From assembly GCA_951394405.1 (NCBI GenBank), contig OX596340.1, forward strand, positions 1,054,001 through 1,118,000: DNA of 64,000 nucleotides, written 5' to 3'. Shown here piece after piece: positions 1 to 11,048 of this stretch. Each line of letters starts with the position of its first letter. Positions within the stretch are counted from its first letter, which is position 1. The stretch is from Coprinellus micaceus. Taxonomy: Eukaryota; Basidiomycota; Agaricomycetes; Agaricales; Psathyrellaceae. Below the pieces are notes generated by a model. The model did no database searches and was not told the origin of the DNA. It saw nothing but the letters and a program-made list of their open reading frames with translations. The translations under genes were made by a program, and so were the position numbers.

Positions 1-654
1 CGCGACGAGAAGGGCCAGGTCAAGCGCCCCCTCGTCGTTGCCAACCCACCATCCTACTCCTCCGACGTCTCCTCCGCTCCTACACTCGTTGACGGACGTC
101 GAACCGCGTCCCGCCCGCCGATCATCCAAACGCCGAAGGCTTCCAAACTACGGGACGATAGCGTGGACATCGACTACGACAAAGAACTCGAACGCCTTCA
201 AGCGCGACTCGGGTCAAGGGAGTTTCCCACGTACTCTGACGACGAGGACATCGGCACCAAATCCAGGTCCAAGACGGCCCCGAATACCATCTCTACCTTC
301 GTCGAAGCACCCGCGTCAACGACATGGAGCCCGGCCTTCCTCCATCACCACCAGAGCCAAGGCACCATATCCAAAGTGCGCAGCGTCGAGGACAAGGAAA
401 ACGACAGGGCGAGTCCGATGGTGGTGCCCCCAATACCTGGCGCCGTCCCACTCCCCGCTACCCCATCCTTGATACGCGCAATTGACCGGATTGCCGTGGC
501 CCAGAAGGATGCGTTTGGGGCTCGATCATCCGAGTTGTACCCATCACCTCCGGACGCTGAGGCTGGGTTACCTCAAAAGGGTGGGCAGAGGGGGACGTCA
601 CCCAGGCGATGGGATGACTTTTGGAGAGAGGTTGGTGCGAAGGCTCAGGATTAA
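1..654 (+). CDS. C-terminal part of an unrecognised protein (5' end outside window)
   Basis: The frame is open from base 1 to the stop at 652-654, so at least 217 residues of a longer protein are present and the start lies upstream of the window. The visible part is rich in Ser, Pro and charged residues and looks disordered. Near the end is a predicted short helix (ATPSLIRAIDRIAVAQK), and the last residues (WDDFWREVGAKAQD) are aromatic and charged, like a conserved C-terminal tail. I see no membrane segment or catalytic motif. It may be the cytosolic tail of a larger membrane or regulatory protein, but that is a guess. No function is assigned. Confidence 0.6.
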   Translation, partial: RDEKGQVKRPLVVANPPSYSSDVSSAPTLVDGRRTASRPPIIQTPKASKLRDDSVDIDYDKELERLQARLGSREFPTYSDDEDIGTKSRSKTAPNTISTFVEAPASTTWSPAFLHHHQSQGTISKVRSVEDKENDRASPMVVPPIPGAVPLPATPSLIRAIDRIAVAQKDAFGARSSELYPSPPDAEAGLPQKGGQRGTSPRRWDDFWREVGAKAQD

Positions 655-1901
655 GAGCCCGGGTTCCCCAGCTTCTACCCACACCGTTTTTCCACCCCCA
701 CCCTTCCTGTTCACCCCCTTTTTTTTGGTTTGATGTTACCTCTGGATACCCTAATCTCCTTGAACTCTGTCTGCGTTCCGGATACCCACACCCTCTCCCG
801 TTACCCCGAGCCAATCGACCTTGTTGTGCATCTTTATTCTCCTTTTTGTGCGCTCTTTTTGTAGCTACGACCTGTAACGATCTCCCTCATGACCTTCACA
901 ATGACGACCTTTACGACGAATGTTGAGACTTTCCCTGTTGTACATAGTGCCATAGGTTAGGGCCAGGGTCGCGTCGTGTTGTGTATCTGCGACATCCCCG
1001 TCGCCCTTCCTTACCCTTTTTTCTCATCAATCACGACTCAGACTCCAGTTGACTGACCCCCTGCAGGGTACCACAACGATTCTCGAGTTTACCTGGAGCT
1101 CGCTGCGCGCTTGCTCCGTCTTGTTCCTGACCTGATTCCGGAGGGTGGCGCGAAACGTGGTGAGTGATCGGAACCCAAGAATTCGTCATGACTGACTCCT
1201 CGCTGCGGCATCCCCGTTTCAATGATGGATGCAGGCGCAGGCCTTTGTGCCAAGGTCCCGGGTGCACTGCGGACGCAGCCTTTCCGTGCGCTGATTACAT
1301 CCAAGGTTCCAGAATTGTACGATCCCGGCCTATTGACATTGCAGCTTGAGAACAAGGGGTCTTAGAGCCCTAATCCTTTGTCTTTCAGTCCGATTCCCCT
1401 CCTTTCGTGGGGTGAATCCACCATTGAGGCAGGTATCATCAGAAGGTTGGCGCTTAGCTCAGCCTGCCTGACTGATAGGCGCCCAACTCGATCACTCGGC
1501 AAACCGGCTTCGGGGCAAGGAGGGTTTGTGTCATCGTCTTTGTCATCTCTCTCCGCAACCCTCGCAGTTCGCACTTTTACATCCAAACGAGGTTCGGCAG
1601 CGAAGGCAGACGAGTCATCCAAGGGGCCTCAGCCCCTTGATAATTGAGTACCAAGATTGGCAATCCTCAACACAATACACCGTGCCGGGGCCGTCGTCAC
1701 TGGTCCGAAAGCACCAAATACGAACAGGTTTGATATTCGTCAACCACATATAGCCGATATTCTACCTTGGACCCCAACATCTACCTTGAACCCATTCCCC
1801 AGCGCCTGCGGCCGTTGGATCTGCTAAACTACTGCTCTCTTGCTAGCCCAACCCCCCCCCCCCCCCCCCCGAACACCGGACCCCATCTCCCTCGGCTCAG
1901 A
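655..1901. other. 3' UTR and intergenic DNA with a poly-C tract
   Basis: Pyrimidine-rich sequence follows the stop at 654 and probably holds the 3' UTR. I see no conserved reading frame between about 1000 and 1750. The stretch ends in the putative leader of the Sec14-like gene, with an uninterrupted run of 19 C at 1852-1870. Confidence 0.5.
1852..1870 (+). repeat. Poly(C) homopolymer, 19 nt
   Basis: There are nineteen consecutive C residues, ending 31 nt before the ATG of the Sec14-like gene. The tract is therefore probably in the 5' UTR or core promoter. Such tracts change length easily and are prone to sequencing error. Confidence 0.9.
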
Positions 1902-3315
1902 ATGTCAGCCTCTCACATAAACCAAGACGACTCCCTCTATCAATTCAGATCCGAGCTAGTTGCAGAGGGGTACCTGCACGACGGCGACTCCATAGGGACG
2001 GACGATGAGACTCTACTGTACGTCCAAATCGGCTTTGCCGTCTCTCGCACCTTCACCGTGGCTGGATGATTAACTTTACCCTTCCGCTCCCGCGACGTCT
2101 CGGGGTCTAGGCGGTTCCTTCGAGCCCGAAAATTCGACTTACAGCATTCGAAGAAGATGTTCAAAGATTGCCAAGATTGGAGAAGGACAGTGGAAGGCGT
2201 GGGGATCGACGAACTGTATCGCAAGATTGACCCGTTCGATGTGCGTATGTCACCTCTCCGATACGAGCTTAACCTTTCTGGTTAAGTAGCTCCTCCTTCT
2301 TATCGTCCCGACTTGACTGACTCCCGCTTCCCGCTTTCATAGTTTCCGCACCGCGAGGCTATCTTCGACTGTTGGCCCATGTGGTTCCATCAGGTGAGTC
2401 AAGGTGTCGTCTATGCTTTCGGGTAACCTTTCACGGAACCTGACTGACGTACGAATTTCGAAGACCGACAAAAAAGGTCGACCGTTGAACGTCCACTTTT
2501 TCGGGGGTATGGACATTCGAAGACTGTATAAGGTTGTTACGCCTGAGCAACACTGGCAGTCCTTCCTCGTCAACGCCGAGACTGTGCGTTACCCAAGATC
2601 TGCTCTCCCTCGGAGCATGACTAACTCTATCTCGATGTAGCTCACTCGGGAAGTTCTCCCAGCATGTTCCCGAGCAGCAGGAAAACACGTTGGAGGAACC
2701 TTCGTCATCGTCGATCTCAAAGGATTTTCGTACGCACCCCGAGACCAAAGAGCTCGCCCAGCTCCGTTGTAATCCCCCTCTGACCCCTTTTTTCCTCACA
2801 AGGTTCACCCAATTCTGGCAAATGAAACATCTAGTCCGTTCCGCGTTCCAGGTATCGCAGGACTACTTCCCCGAAACGTATGTAGTATCTTTTGGCGATT
2901 CTGCCCACTTCAGAGCCTAAAAACCGGAGTTTGCAGCATGGGCCAGCTCGCAATTGTGAACGCCCCATCTTCGTTCACGATGATATGGTCCATGATCAAG
3001 CCATGGATCTCGAAAGAAACAGCCGCCAAAGTGGACATCTTGGGAAGTGACTATTCAAAGGTACTTCTCGATCTCATCGACGCAGATAACCTTCCAAGTA
3101 CTCTCGGGGGGAACTGCAAGTGCTCGAGATCCGGTGGGTGTTCCTTGAGCGGCGTTGGCCCATGGATGGACGGGCGGGTAGGCTGGGGTCCGCGGTCAGA
3201 AGCACGGGGCCTGGGGCACGCAGAAAAATCGGAGAAGGCTGGCATTGACCCGGGCTTCTCGAAGGCGGAAGAGTTCCAAGGTGTCCGTGCGCAGAACGTG
3301 GAAGTCGTATCGTGA
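1902..3315 (+). CDS. Sec14-like CRAL-TRIO phosphatidylinositol/phosphatidylcholine transfer protein
   Basis: Seven exons (1902-2017, 2111-2240, 2343-2393, 2464-2583, 2641-2729, 2803-2877, 2937-3315) join in frame to 319 residues. The CRAL-TRIO N-terminal helices include RFLRARKFDLQHSKKMF. The lipid-binding domain carries GGTFVIVDLKGFS, then YFPETMGQLAIVNAPSSF and the gate-helix region, and the family C-terminal signature LPSTLGGNCKC near residue 245. Length and motif order match fungal Sec14 proteins, which exchange PI and PC between membranes and sustain Golgi and plasma-membrane phosphoinositide pools. The ATG at 1902 is the first in frame and leaves the usual short N-terminus. A Gly/charged tail of about 50 residues follows the domain. 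Which of the several fungal Sec14 paralogues it is cannot be decided here. Confidence 0.93.
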
Positions 3316-3698
3316 TTAGGCTCCTGTTATCAGCTGACATATGGTCGGTGATTGGCACAGGAGGTGTGTAGACCCCGACGGGGAGGAAGCCAAGCTCGGT
3401 GCAAAGGACAGCGCACTCCACACCACGCATTCCAAACAAAGTGGGCCGGGCCGTTGATTATGAGGCAAAGGGGAGCGCGTAGATTATCGCCCGCGGGTGC
3501 TCGGTGTATCTCCGTGCACGATCAATCAGCTTGGCGGCATCGCGCGGGCGCCTAATACGATGTTCGGCGCCTAAAACGCGCGGGCGCATTTGTCGAGAAA
3601 TTGGCTACCTACGACTACACTAGTTGTGCAATGGCGTGATTCCAATTTCTAGGTATGATATACGATGTATATAAAAACTATTCAGATGGTAATACCAG
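3316..3698. other. Intergenic DNA between convergent genes
   Basis: This lies between the stops of the Sec14-like gene and the NACHT gene. It contains repeated GGCGCCTA words near 3549 and 3566. No gene is visible. Confidence 0.4.
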
Positions 3699-6088
3699 CT
3701 AGTCGATGTCCAAGTTGCCGGGCATACACGCCACAGGGTCGCGAAGGACCTCTGCAGATATCGCCCGCCATCTACCCGTTCCCGAAGAGTCATCAGCGCG
3801 CGAAGATAGTTCCAGAGCCGGGGTTCCAATGGGAGGAGGGGAGAAAAATATCGACTGCAGGGTGTGTCTACGACGTTTCGCTTTCTCCTCGGGGCCGACG
3901 CCGTCGACGCTCCCATAGTTTTCTGTCATCACGGTTCGTCTCGGATCCCCAAGGAAGGTGGGGGATGGAGAACGCGATTGTGTCCTAAAGAATGCGTCTA
4001 CAGGGCCTTGAAGCAGGGGGTGCCGTCTAGGTGTGCAGGTGGCGGAGCGAAGCGGATCCCCATGTTCTGGTGGCAAAGCTCGAATTGGCCGGGGGTGCAC
4101 AAGGGGGGTAGGGGTAAAGGTGGACCGTTCTGTACCGCTCCCGCTGTTTGGTAGGAGTGCGTCGACAGAAGGGTTCCAAGCCTCTGCCAAATGTGTATCC
4201 GCGGAGACCCTCTTTTCCTGGGGCGTTAGGCTCTCGGACATGGCAGCTGAATCGCTGGCGACTGGGGATGGTGGATATAAATCATCCGTCGCTGCTGAGT
4301 CTGGTATATCGTACAGGTCCAGATAACAAGAAAGCATGACAGCCTCCTCGGAAGGTGGCGGCGGCGGAATATACAAGGATTGAAGGAACCCGGATGATGG
4401 CTGAGCCGGTGGAGAGAAAGTAGCATCAGCGACTTCCGATGACGAGATGACTTGGGCGGGGGATGGGTAGACGTAAAGAGGCCCACTAAGAGCCCGGGGG
4501 ACAGACTGGCTTCTCGGAGACAAATTTGATGGGGCGCTGTGGCGGACGGTACGTCCAGAAAGATCAGGGGTTGGCTGCCTCCAGGTTCCTCCAGGCACTG
4601 TGGCAGTGGTTGCGATTGGCATGATGGTTCCCCGGCGCGAGAGTCTCCCGCGTCCCTTTGAGTCGCCCTGCAATCTCTTCCACGACATGCGACGAACATC
4701 AGTCACCGTCCTATCCATGGTGAGATGAATGTGGTGAATATGGTTCGGCCAGTCACCATCATGTGCCATGAGGGTGGACTCGACAGCAGATCCTATCCTA
4801 CTGCTGATGATGAAGCGGAAATGATGGTGATCACGGTCGAGGACGTATTCGTTTATCGCGGTCAAAAGCTCTGCTTGGCGACCTTCGTCCGCACATTCAT
4901 TGAGGCCGTCGAGGAAGACGATGTAGGGGGGCGCATCGGGCCCCAGTGCATATTTCGATCGAAGGGCGTTCATCGGTTCAGTCAAGAGGGCAGTCATCTG
5001 AGCTTGGAGAGACCGGGTGAACAGGAACGGGTCGTTTTCCATTCTGCCTGCAAGGAGGTCCACAAAAAGTGGATTGGCAAGGCCAATTTGGTATGCGATG
5101 GTTGGGATGACGGATGATGTGTTGTTGCGGGACGTGTCTGCTCTGGAAAAAGAGAATGTAGCGACAGGAACGCCCTTTTTCAACAACCGTTCTGCGACCG
5201 TTTGCTGCAAGGCGGACTTTCCAGCACCAGAGGACCCGGTCATGCAAAGCAATCCTTGGGTAGAATGCCGGTCGCCCGACCAGGCCACCATCTCGTCGAT
5301 GACTTCAACCCTGGTGCCTTCGTCACATTTCGGTGACAGGTACTTGTGGCTGGAATCGTAGAGGGCATACGGTGCTACTCGTCCCAGGAGCGCCTTCCAA
5401 CCTGTGATTAAAAGTCAGCCTTGAAAAAGAGGTTAGCGGTGGCTTGGTACTTCACCTTCCCGTAAGTACGCCTCTCTAGCGGTTCCTGGCTTTGGGGCCT
5501 TTGGAGCTCCCTGATAGACATTCAGCTGGTCTACACGAAACCGGCTGGCACCGCTCAGGATGGATCCCTTTCGTGATTGCGAATTTATGTTGGATGACTT
5601 TTCATCTGGCATCAATTCATGTTGTGTTAGTAAATGTCTCCGCTTCGGATATAGCCTTACGTACCCGGTTCTCTGCTAGATTCAACGGACATCCTGGAAC
5701 GCAGAGTTTGGGATTCTGAATCGGGATCGCGTAAACTGCCTGACTGGTGGTCGAGGGGGAGCGGTGGGGTAGCCAGCTCCCGAGAGTTCAGTACAGTGTC
5801 GGGGACGCTCTCACATGGGTTGTTGCATGGGTTGGAGGAAAGAGTGGGCGCAGCAGAGCGTGCGGGGCAATCGTAATCGGGCTTGGCCTGAGGGTCGGGT
5901 GCTGCCCGTGGTGGCGATGGTTTCTCATCATAGGTGGATGGAGCCAGGCGCGACTGGCTTATGGCCGGAGGCGGCGGGGTGGAGGCACCACTGAGCACAC
6001 CACGGCCGCCGCTGCACGGTATGAAGAGGTGCAAGATAGACTTGAAGAGAGATCTGTTGGACTTGGGCTTCTGGGCTTTGTGAGGCAT
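3699..6088 (-). CDS. NACHT-type NTPase with long Ser/Pro-rich tail (NLR-like 1)
   Basis: Three exons read on the minus strand (6088-5665, 5605-5456, 5401-3699) give 758 residues with matching phases. Residues 1-190 are low complexity. The stretch from WKALLGRVAPYALYDSSHKY to about 240 matches the conserved linker before NACHT domains in mushroom NLR-like proteins. The Walker A is GSSGAGKS (about 247-254) and the Walker B is IVFLDGLNE (about 355), followed by FRFIISSR (sensor region). After about residue 410 the usual helical and winged-helix part is absent. It is replaced by some 350 Ser, Pro and Arg-rich residues, including PPPPPSEE and SRSPSPTF. No WD, ankyrin or TPR repeats are present. 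Related proteins are thought to act in self/non-self recognition; activity of this shortened form is uncertain. Confidence 0.8.
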
Positions 6089-7041
6089 TGGAGTGAGCGG
6101 GTGGAAGGCGGGTGACTATGTGTCAGGCTGCTCGGGAGGGAACATAGTTATAATGCCTTGTAACGCGGTCTCACCTTATCAGGATAGGGGCTCACCCACG
6201 GAGGAGAATTTTGCCCGTCGCTAATCGAAATAGGCGCCCAAATCCTTGCACAGGCATAAGGCTCTGGCTTCCGTTAGTAGCTTAAACTGGTTGTTTAAAC
6301 GTTAGTAATATGAACTTGTGGGGAATGTAGAGACGAGTTAACCGCGCAGTGACAGCCCACGTCCGCTTACAGGCGCTGGCTGTTCACGCAACCTCTCATG
6401 TTTACATCACCAGAGCCCCAGACGCTTTGATAGACGTGTACTGCTTCCTACTTACTCGAATGTGAGTGTAGACCATATAGAGGCGGAAACAACAATTCGG
6501 GACTCACTGACGACGAAGGAGCTCTGGAAGGCGAGAGTCCAGCTGGAACAGAGGGTTCAAGTTCCTGGTAGACTCACCCTTCCGTGCCCAGCACCCAGTT
6601 AAAAGTCACTGCTATCTGCGTGGTTTCTTCTGAACCGACGTAAGCAGTAGTATATATAGAGGAGAGATCCAGCCACAACAGCGCGCCTGTCGGACTTGCA
6701 CCGTATTCTTCCTTAATCGAGCGTCATTTCGTCACCTGGCTCCTCAATTGCATTTGGGCGCTGGCGAGCAGTGCTTGATGAAGTGCCAAGGGATCGCAGG
6801 CTGTTCTTTGGAAGCACCACGAGCGAATCCAAGGTTCGCCACATATTTACACCGGGTATGGGAGTAGAAGATACGCCGACTTAGCTGGGCGAGCCAGACG
6901 AGGATGTGAGCTTTCAGGAACGGTGGTGAAGATCACGTCGGACGTGTGCAGAGTGCATCCGCCGACCAAGATGAGGGCATGGCATTCCAAGAACGGTCAA
7001 ATAAAGATTGAGGAATAAGAATAAAATCGAGATAGGTGAGT
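6089..7041. other. Intergenic DNA, no gene recognised
   Basis: This is the upstream region of the NACHT gene on the left and downstream flank of the dienelactone hydrolase pseudogene on the right. A copy of the recurring word AATAGGCGCCCAA lies near 6229-6241. There is an AT-rich TATATATA stretch near 6651. No conserved frame was found. Confidence 0.4.
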
Positions 7042-8171
7042 CTAGATCGCCAGTGTCTTGTCGAACCAAGCCACTATCTGGTCAACAGACTTCTTCTGAG
7101 CTTCCACAATGTCGGGATACCTGAGATCCGGGCGGATGGCAAAACCATGCGTGGTACCTATCGCCCGATGAAGGGGTTGGGTACAATAAATTAGGCCAGG
7201 TATGTACGATGCTATTAGGTGACGCACCCTTATAATCGACAAATTCGTATTCCACGAATTTCTCAGTCCCCTTCCTTGAGGCAAGCTCCGCTTCGGATTT
7301 GTTCTTCAGATTCTCAGGCATGAATATATCAACTAGTGCGGAAATAAAACGCGCCGTGTCAGTGACTCGATTACGACAGTCAGATGGCTCAAAAAGTATA
7401 CCTTCAGCGCAAACCCATGCAGATGGAACGCGCATAGCTTTGACCTGGCCGAGAGAGAACGGTCCTGGGTGGCAGATGACCACGCTCTCAATGAGGTCTG
7501 TGGAGGCAAGCCTAATGCCAGTCGTGCCTCCGAAGCAATACCTACCCTTGGTCAGACTGGCAGAACAAACCGATTCTCTCGGGGCTGAACTCACCCAAAG
7601 GCACCAAGTTTCTCGTAGCCTCTCTTCTATTTGATGAGAGCAATGAGCTAATGGATTCAACAAAGGTGTAAGAAACGCGTCACAGCACATCAAGTGGGGT
7701 TACACTTACGGAGGCGAGTCTTGCATCTACGACGGACGCGCGGTTGGTCCAGAGATGACCTTTCAGATTGGGGAGGATGCGCGAGAAGAGGAATTGCAGC
7801 CACAACCACACTGTCATCGGCACCTCAGGTCGAGTGGGTGTATTCATTCCATCGAGGGCAAACAAAGGTTGTCCTGTCAAGTCTGTCGCATTAGAAACAA
7901 CTCGATGGCATCTACACCATGACCGTTCACGTACCATCGAAGTAGTCAGGGATCCAAACATCGCATTGCAACCTCTCCGCGACTTCGTCAGCGATGATCC
8001 TGCAATTTTTGAGAGGGAGGCCGAAGACATCCGTGAGGAGGAGAACGGCGCGTTTGGTCTTCGTGACACCGTTGCTGGGTGTGGCGAGATACGCCCCCAG
8101 GAAGTCATCACGATGCCGCCTTTGGGTTCCCCAGCAAGGATGTAGCCTTCAGCGCAACGTGGGCAAGACAT
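7042..8171 (-). pseudogene. Dienelactone hydrolase family pseudogene (copy 1)
   Basis: This is a full-length, six-exon relative of the intact gene at 11739-12877, with the same intron positions. It starts MSCPRCAEGYILAGEPKGG and keeps DVFGLP, the nucleophile motif GYCFGG and the THGF histidine region. Two lesions break it. One base is missing near 8104-8110, just after GGIV, compared with the paralogue, which shifts the rest of exon 1. In exon 3 the codon matching GAG of the paralogue is TAG (complement of 7627-7629). All splice signals still look usable, so decay is recent, or one lesion could be a sequencing error. The family hydrolyses dienelactones and related esters in the cytosol. Confidence 0.82.
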
Positions 8172-8517
8172 GGAGAGGTGTTGGGGGTTTGGAAAAGAGA
8201 TAATTCATAAACCAGATCGCCATGGTGTCTTTAAGGTCTGTTCGGATAACTGGCAGAGTCAAGCCTCTGACTGAGCTTGGTGCATCGGAAGCTGAAATGG
8301 AACTCCGCTGACTACGTAATCACACCGTTTCGAGCTTTCGAGCCCCTATTTCTTGCGATTCTCGGCGCCCAGGAGGCTGGTCTGGCTGGCTGGGACTCAG
8401 TTACCTCCCTCGAACGTGATATATTCAGTAGGGTAACTAGTGAATAGACTTGTGAGAATTTTGACGTTTGTCGGTAGGGTGCACCGTTACCTAACTAGAA
8501 ACATGGAGCACCGCGCA

Positions 8518-8623
8518 GTCGAAAGCACTGCTAGTTCTTGAGGAACCAGAGTTCACGACTGTCAGGTTCTCTACATGGAAGCCTCTGGAGTGGAGAATGC
8601 TTATACCTGCTGCAACTCGACAT
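8518..8623 (-). pseudogene. Relic of a NACHT-gene first exon
   Basis: Read on the minus strand from the ATG at 8623, this stretch matches the first exon of the NACHT gene at 32837. Shared pieces include CTTCCATGTAGAGAAC against CTTCCACGTAGAGAAC and GGTTCCTCAAGAACT against TGTTCCTCAAGAACT. Indels break the frame and nothing resembling the NACHT exon follows. Its upstream side (8656-8700) also matches the functional gene's promoter, including CACGTG at 8656-8661 and GGCGCTTATCAG. Confidence 0.7.
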
Positions 8624-8921
8624 GGTAGGAGGAGAAAAAGGTGCACGAGCGGTGCCACGTGTTGCGCACCGAAATTCGCAGGTTAGGCGCTTATCAGTAA
8701 ACGCGACTCCCTGTGCTTCGGCCACACACCCCTAGAGCGCCTTACAGGCACGCGCAGCCACGCCCATGGTCTATATACCAAATTTGAGAGTGGTTCTAAA
8801 GGATTCGAGATTCACATGCGAAATTCGGTTCGAAAACCGTACCAGTCCTTGGGCGCCTATTCAAGCGACGTAAGAATCCACAATGGCCAGTTGTCCCAGA
8901 TAGTACCATATACTTATCATC

Positions 8922-9156
8922 TTATACCCAGCCAGCAGCCATTAAATGGGGTGAAATTTCTTGTGCACGTAAAGATAGGGTAACTTGACGTCTGAGATAT
9001 CGCGACTCAGAGTACGTGACATTCTTGGTCGAGGCCGAGTCCTACAAGACATGGGCACAGCCGACTGAGCCTGTTCCAGCAAGCTACTCTATCCTCACTC
9101 GCTCCTTCGAGTACCTGTTGCTCCACATTATGAGATACTGCAGCTACGAATTGAAG
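8922..9156 (+). repeat. Diverged direct repeat, left copy
   Basis: It begins with TTATACCCAGCCAGCAGCCA and ends at CTACGAATTGAAG. It aligns with 9302-9530 in the same orientation, with many substitutions and small indels. A third, inverted relative lies near 32354-32536. The unit covers the 3' flank of the unknown gene at 9519-11048. Confidence 0.65.
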
Positions 9157-9301
9157 TATCCGGGACCATCCGACCACCGTTAGGAATACCAGAATACCAA
9201 CGCGGCGTTGGGCTTCGAGAGTTGCGCTGAACCCGACATAGGATCTGCGAGAGGCCATAATGGTTGGTGGCCGGCTCAGACGCCTCCGTATATTTCTCGT
9301 G

Positions 9302-9530
9302 TTATACCTAGCCAGCAGCTATCAAATGAGGTGGTATTTCACGCGCATGTAAAAACACTTCGGGTAAGTTGAAATTCGCGCTATTGCTTGTACACGACAT
9401 CCTCGGTCGAAGCTATTAGGTACGATGAGATGCGGTGCAGTGAGTTGACTGATGTCGCTTACTCTACGTTCACCCGCTCTCTCAATTCCCTACTATCTAT
9501 TATATGAGCAAATTGCCGTTACGAATTGAA
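9302..9530 (+). repeat. Diverged direct repeat, right copy
   Basis: It begins TTATACCTAGCCAGCAGCTA and runs into the stop codon region of the minus-strand gene (TTACGAATTGAAGC). It is the partner of 8922-9156 and of the inverted segment near 32.4-32.5 kb. Confidence 0.65.
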
Positions 9531-11048
9531 GCAACCAGGAGGTGCATCCACCCATGCATTCCAGGCTGCCTCCGATTGGGCCAATTCACGGAGTTTAGGC
9601 CAAGGCGGATTCACCTGACACCATGGATAGTTCCTAAAGAGCATATCCGCAATTTCCGTAGCCGATCTGGAGAAACTCTCGCGTGCTTTCCAGTCAATGA
9701 AAGGCTGATCAAGCGTCTGCGAGGACGGTCCTGCGCCATCGTAGAAGCCACCCTGGACGTTCGCCCTCGGTAGTTGCGGATACATATGGCCACTGCTAAC
9801 CGCACCAATGTTACCCTGCATGTCTAAGGTTGCGCCGAGTTCAGTCTGGAGTGGGTATTGGTTGCTGAAGTGTTGAGCCATCTGCCCTCTGGAAAGGAGC
9901 TCGATACTACCTTGACTCTGACCTTGCCACTGGGACCCGCCGTGAACCGAGCCATTGACAAGGTGGGGTTGCGAGTACTGGTGTCTACCGCTTGCAAAGT
10001 CACCAAAGTCCTGCCCAGGTAGGGCATCACCGGTTGGGTATGAAAAGTCGGTAGTGTCGAACTGATAAAGCGTGGTCTGTGTGGAAGGGTACGAGGACAA
10101 CGCAGGCTGTGGATCGTCTATGACACCTGGATAATTCGCTTGAACCTGGGTATGAGGGATGGCGCCGTGGGAAGCATGATGGGCCGGTGTCTCTGCTCGA
10201 ATGGCTTTTCTTCGTTTCTTCGGACGTCCTGAAGGATTGGGATTTGAGCCTCCAGATGCTGGAGCGCTCGATGATTCAGTGTCGCCCTGCTTGCGCTTCC
10301 GACTTAGAACAGGGCCCGGTGGCTCCACTGGAATAAGTGTTCCGCCCGTAAGCTGGGATTTTGCAAGGGTTTGCGGTATGTGCGGGGCCTGGGGTGAGAT
10401 GATTTGAGCCCCCGCAGAGTTGACCGGGCCCTTGGCAGCCGGAGGCGGAAGCCGCCTCTGGGACTTCTCTGGCGCCGGATTTGAGGCGACCCTCGAGTTG
10501 GCCTCCCCTTCCTGGTTTCCTGACTCTTTCCTGACAGCCAGGAGCTAGAGGGCAGCGGGAGGGAGATATATTCAGGTTCTGGCCGCATTTCTGCATGATA
10601 CGGTACCTACCTGAGAGAGCATCCGCTTCCGATAACCCGGATCGTCTTCCAATTGTTTTCGAGTTGGAATGCAAGGCCACTTCTCTCTCAACCTCTCGCG
10701 TTCCGTCTCTACCACCTTCTCCATGCTTGGTCTCGATTTCTTGCCTTCCAGTAAGAAATCACTCTTTCCCCATTTCTCCGCCCGAATCGCTGCCTCAAGC
10801 TCGAAGCGCGCTGTGAAATAACGGTGAGCCAACTTCCAGGACTGGCTCACGGGCGGGAAGCCATGGTTTGTGAAGGCGCGATTAAGCGAGGGGCGAGTAT
10901 CCATTGAATTGAATATTTGGTGTCCAGTGTGGGGTTGCTTGTTGCCCCTGAGGTCAAGTTGTATGAGCGGGAGCTCTTCGTCGAAGTACAGATCCATCAG
11001 GAAGAACTCTATGGGGTTCTCGGGGACGGTCTTCCTTTTCTGGGCCAT
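9519..11048 (-). CDS. Unrecognised protein with nuclear localisation-type basic motif
   Basis: Two exons (11048-10611 and 10544-9519) give 487 residues. The N-terminal 146 residues look folded (FFLMDLYFDEELPLIQLDL, then helices such as KVVETERERLREKW). The middle is Pro, Ser and Gln-rich and probably disordered. A basic cluster RPKKRRKAIR in the middle suggests nuclear import. The C-terminal 60 residues (FIDWKARESFSRSATEIADM onward) form a second likely helical patch ending in PPGCFNS. I do not recognise the family. A broken copy of its 3' end sits at about 32.2-32.4 kb on the other strand, so the locus has taken part in segmental duplication. It lies between the two dienelactone hydrolase copies. 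Confidence 0.65.

Noticed and set aside
6229..8863. AATAGGCGCCCAA and TTGGGCGCCTATT as terminal repeats of an element carrying the hydrolase pseudogene
   Set aside because: The 13-bp words are inverted, but there is no target duplication and the same word recurs elsewhere without such pairing.
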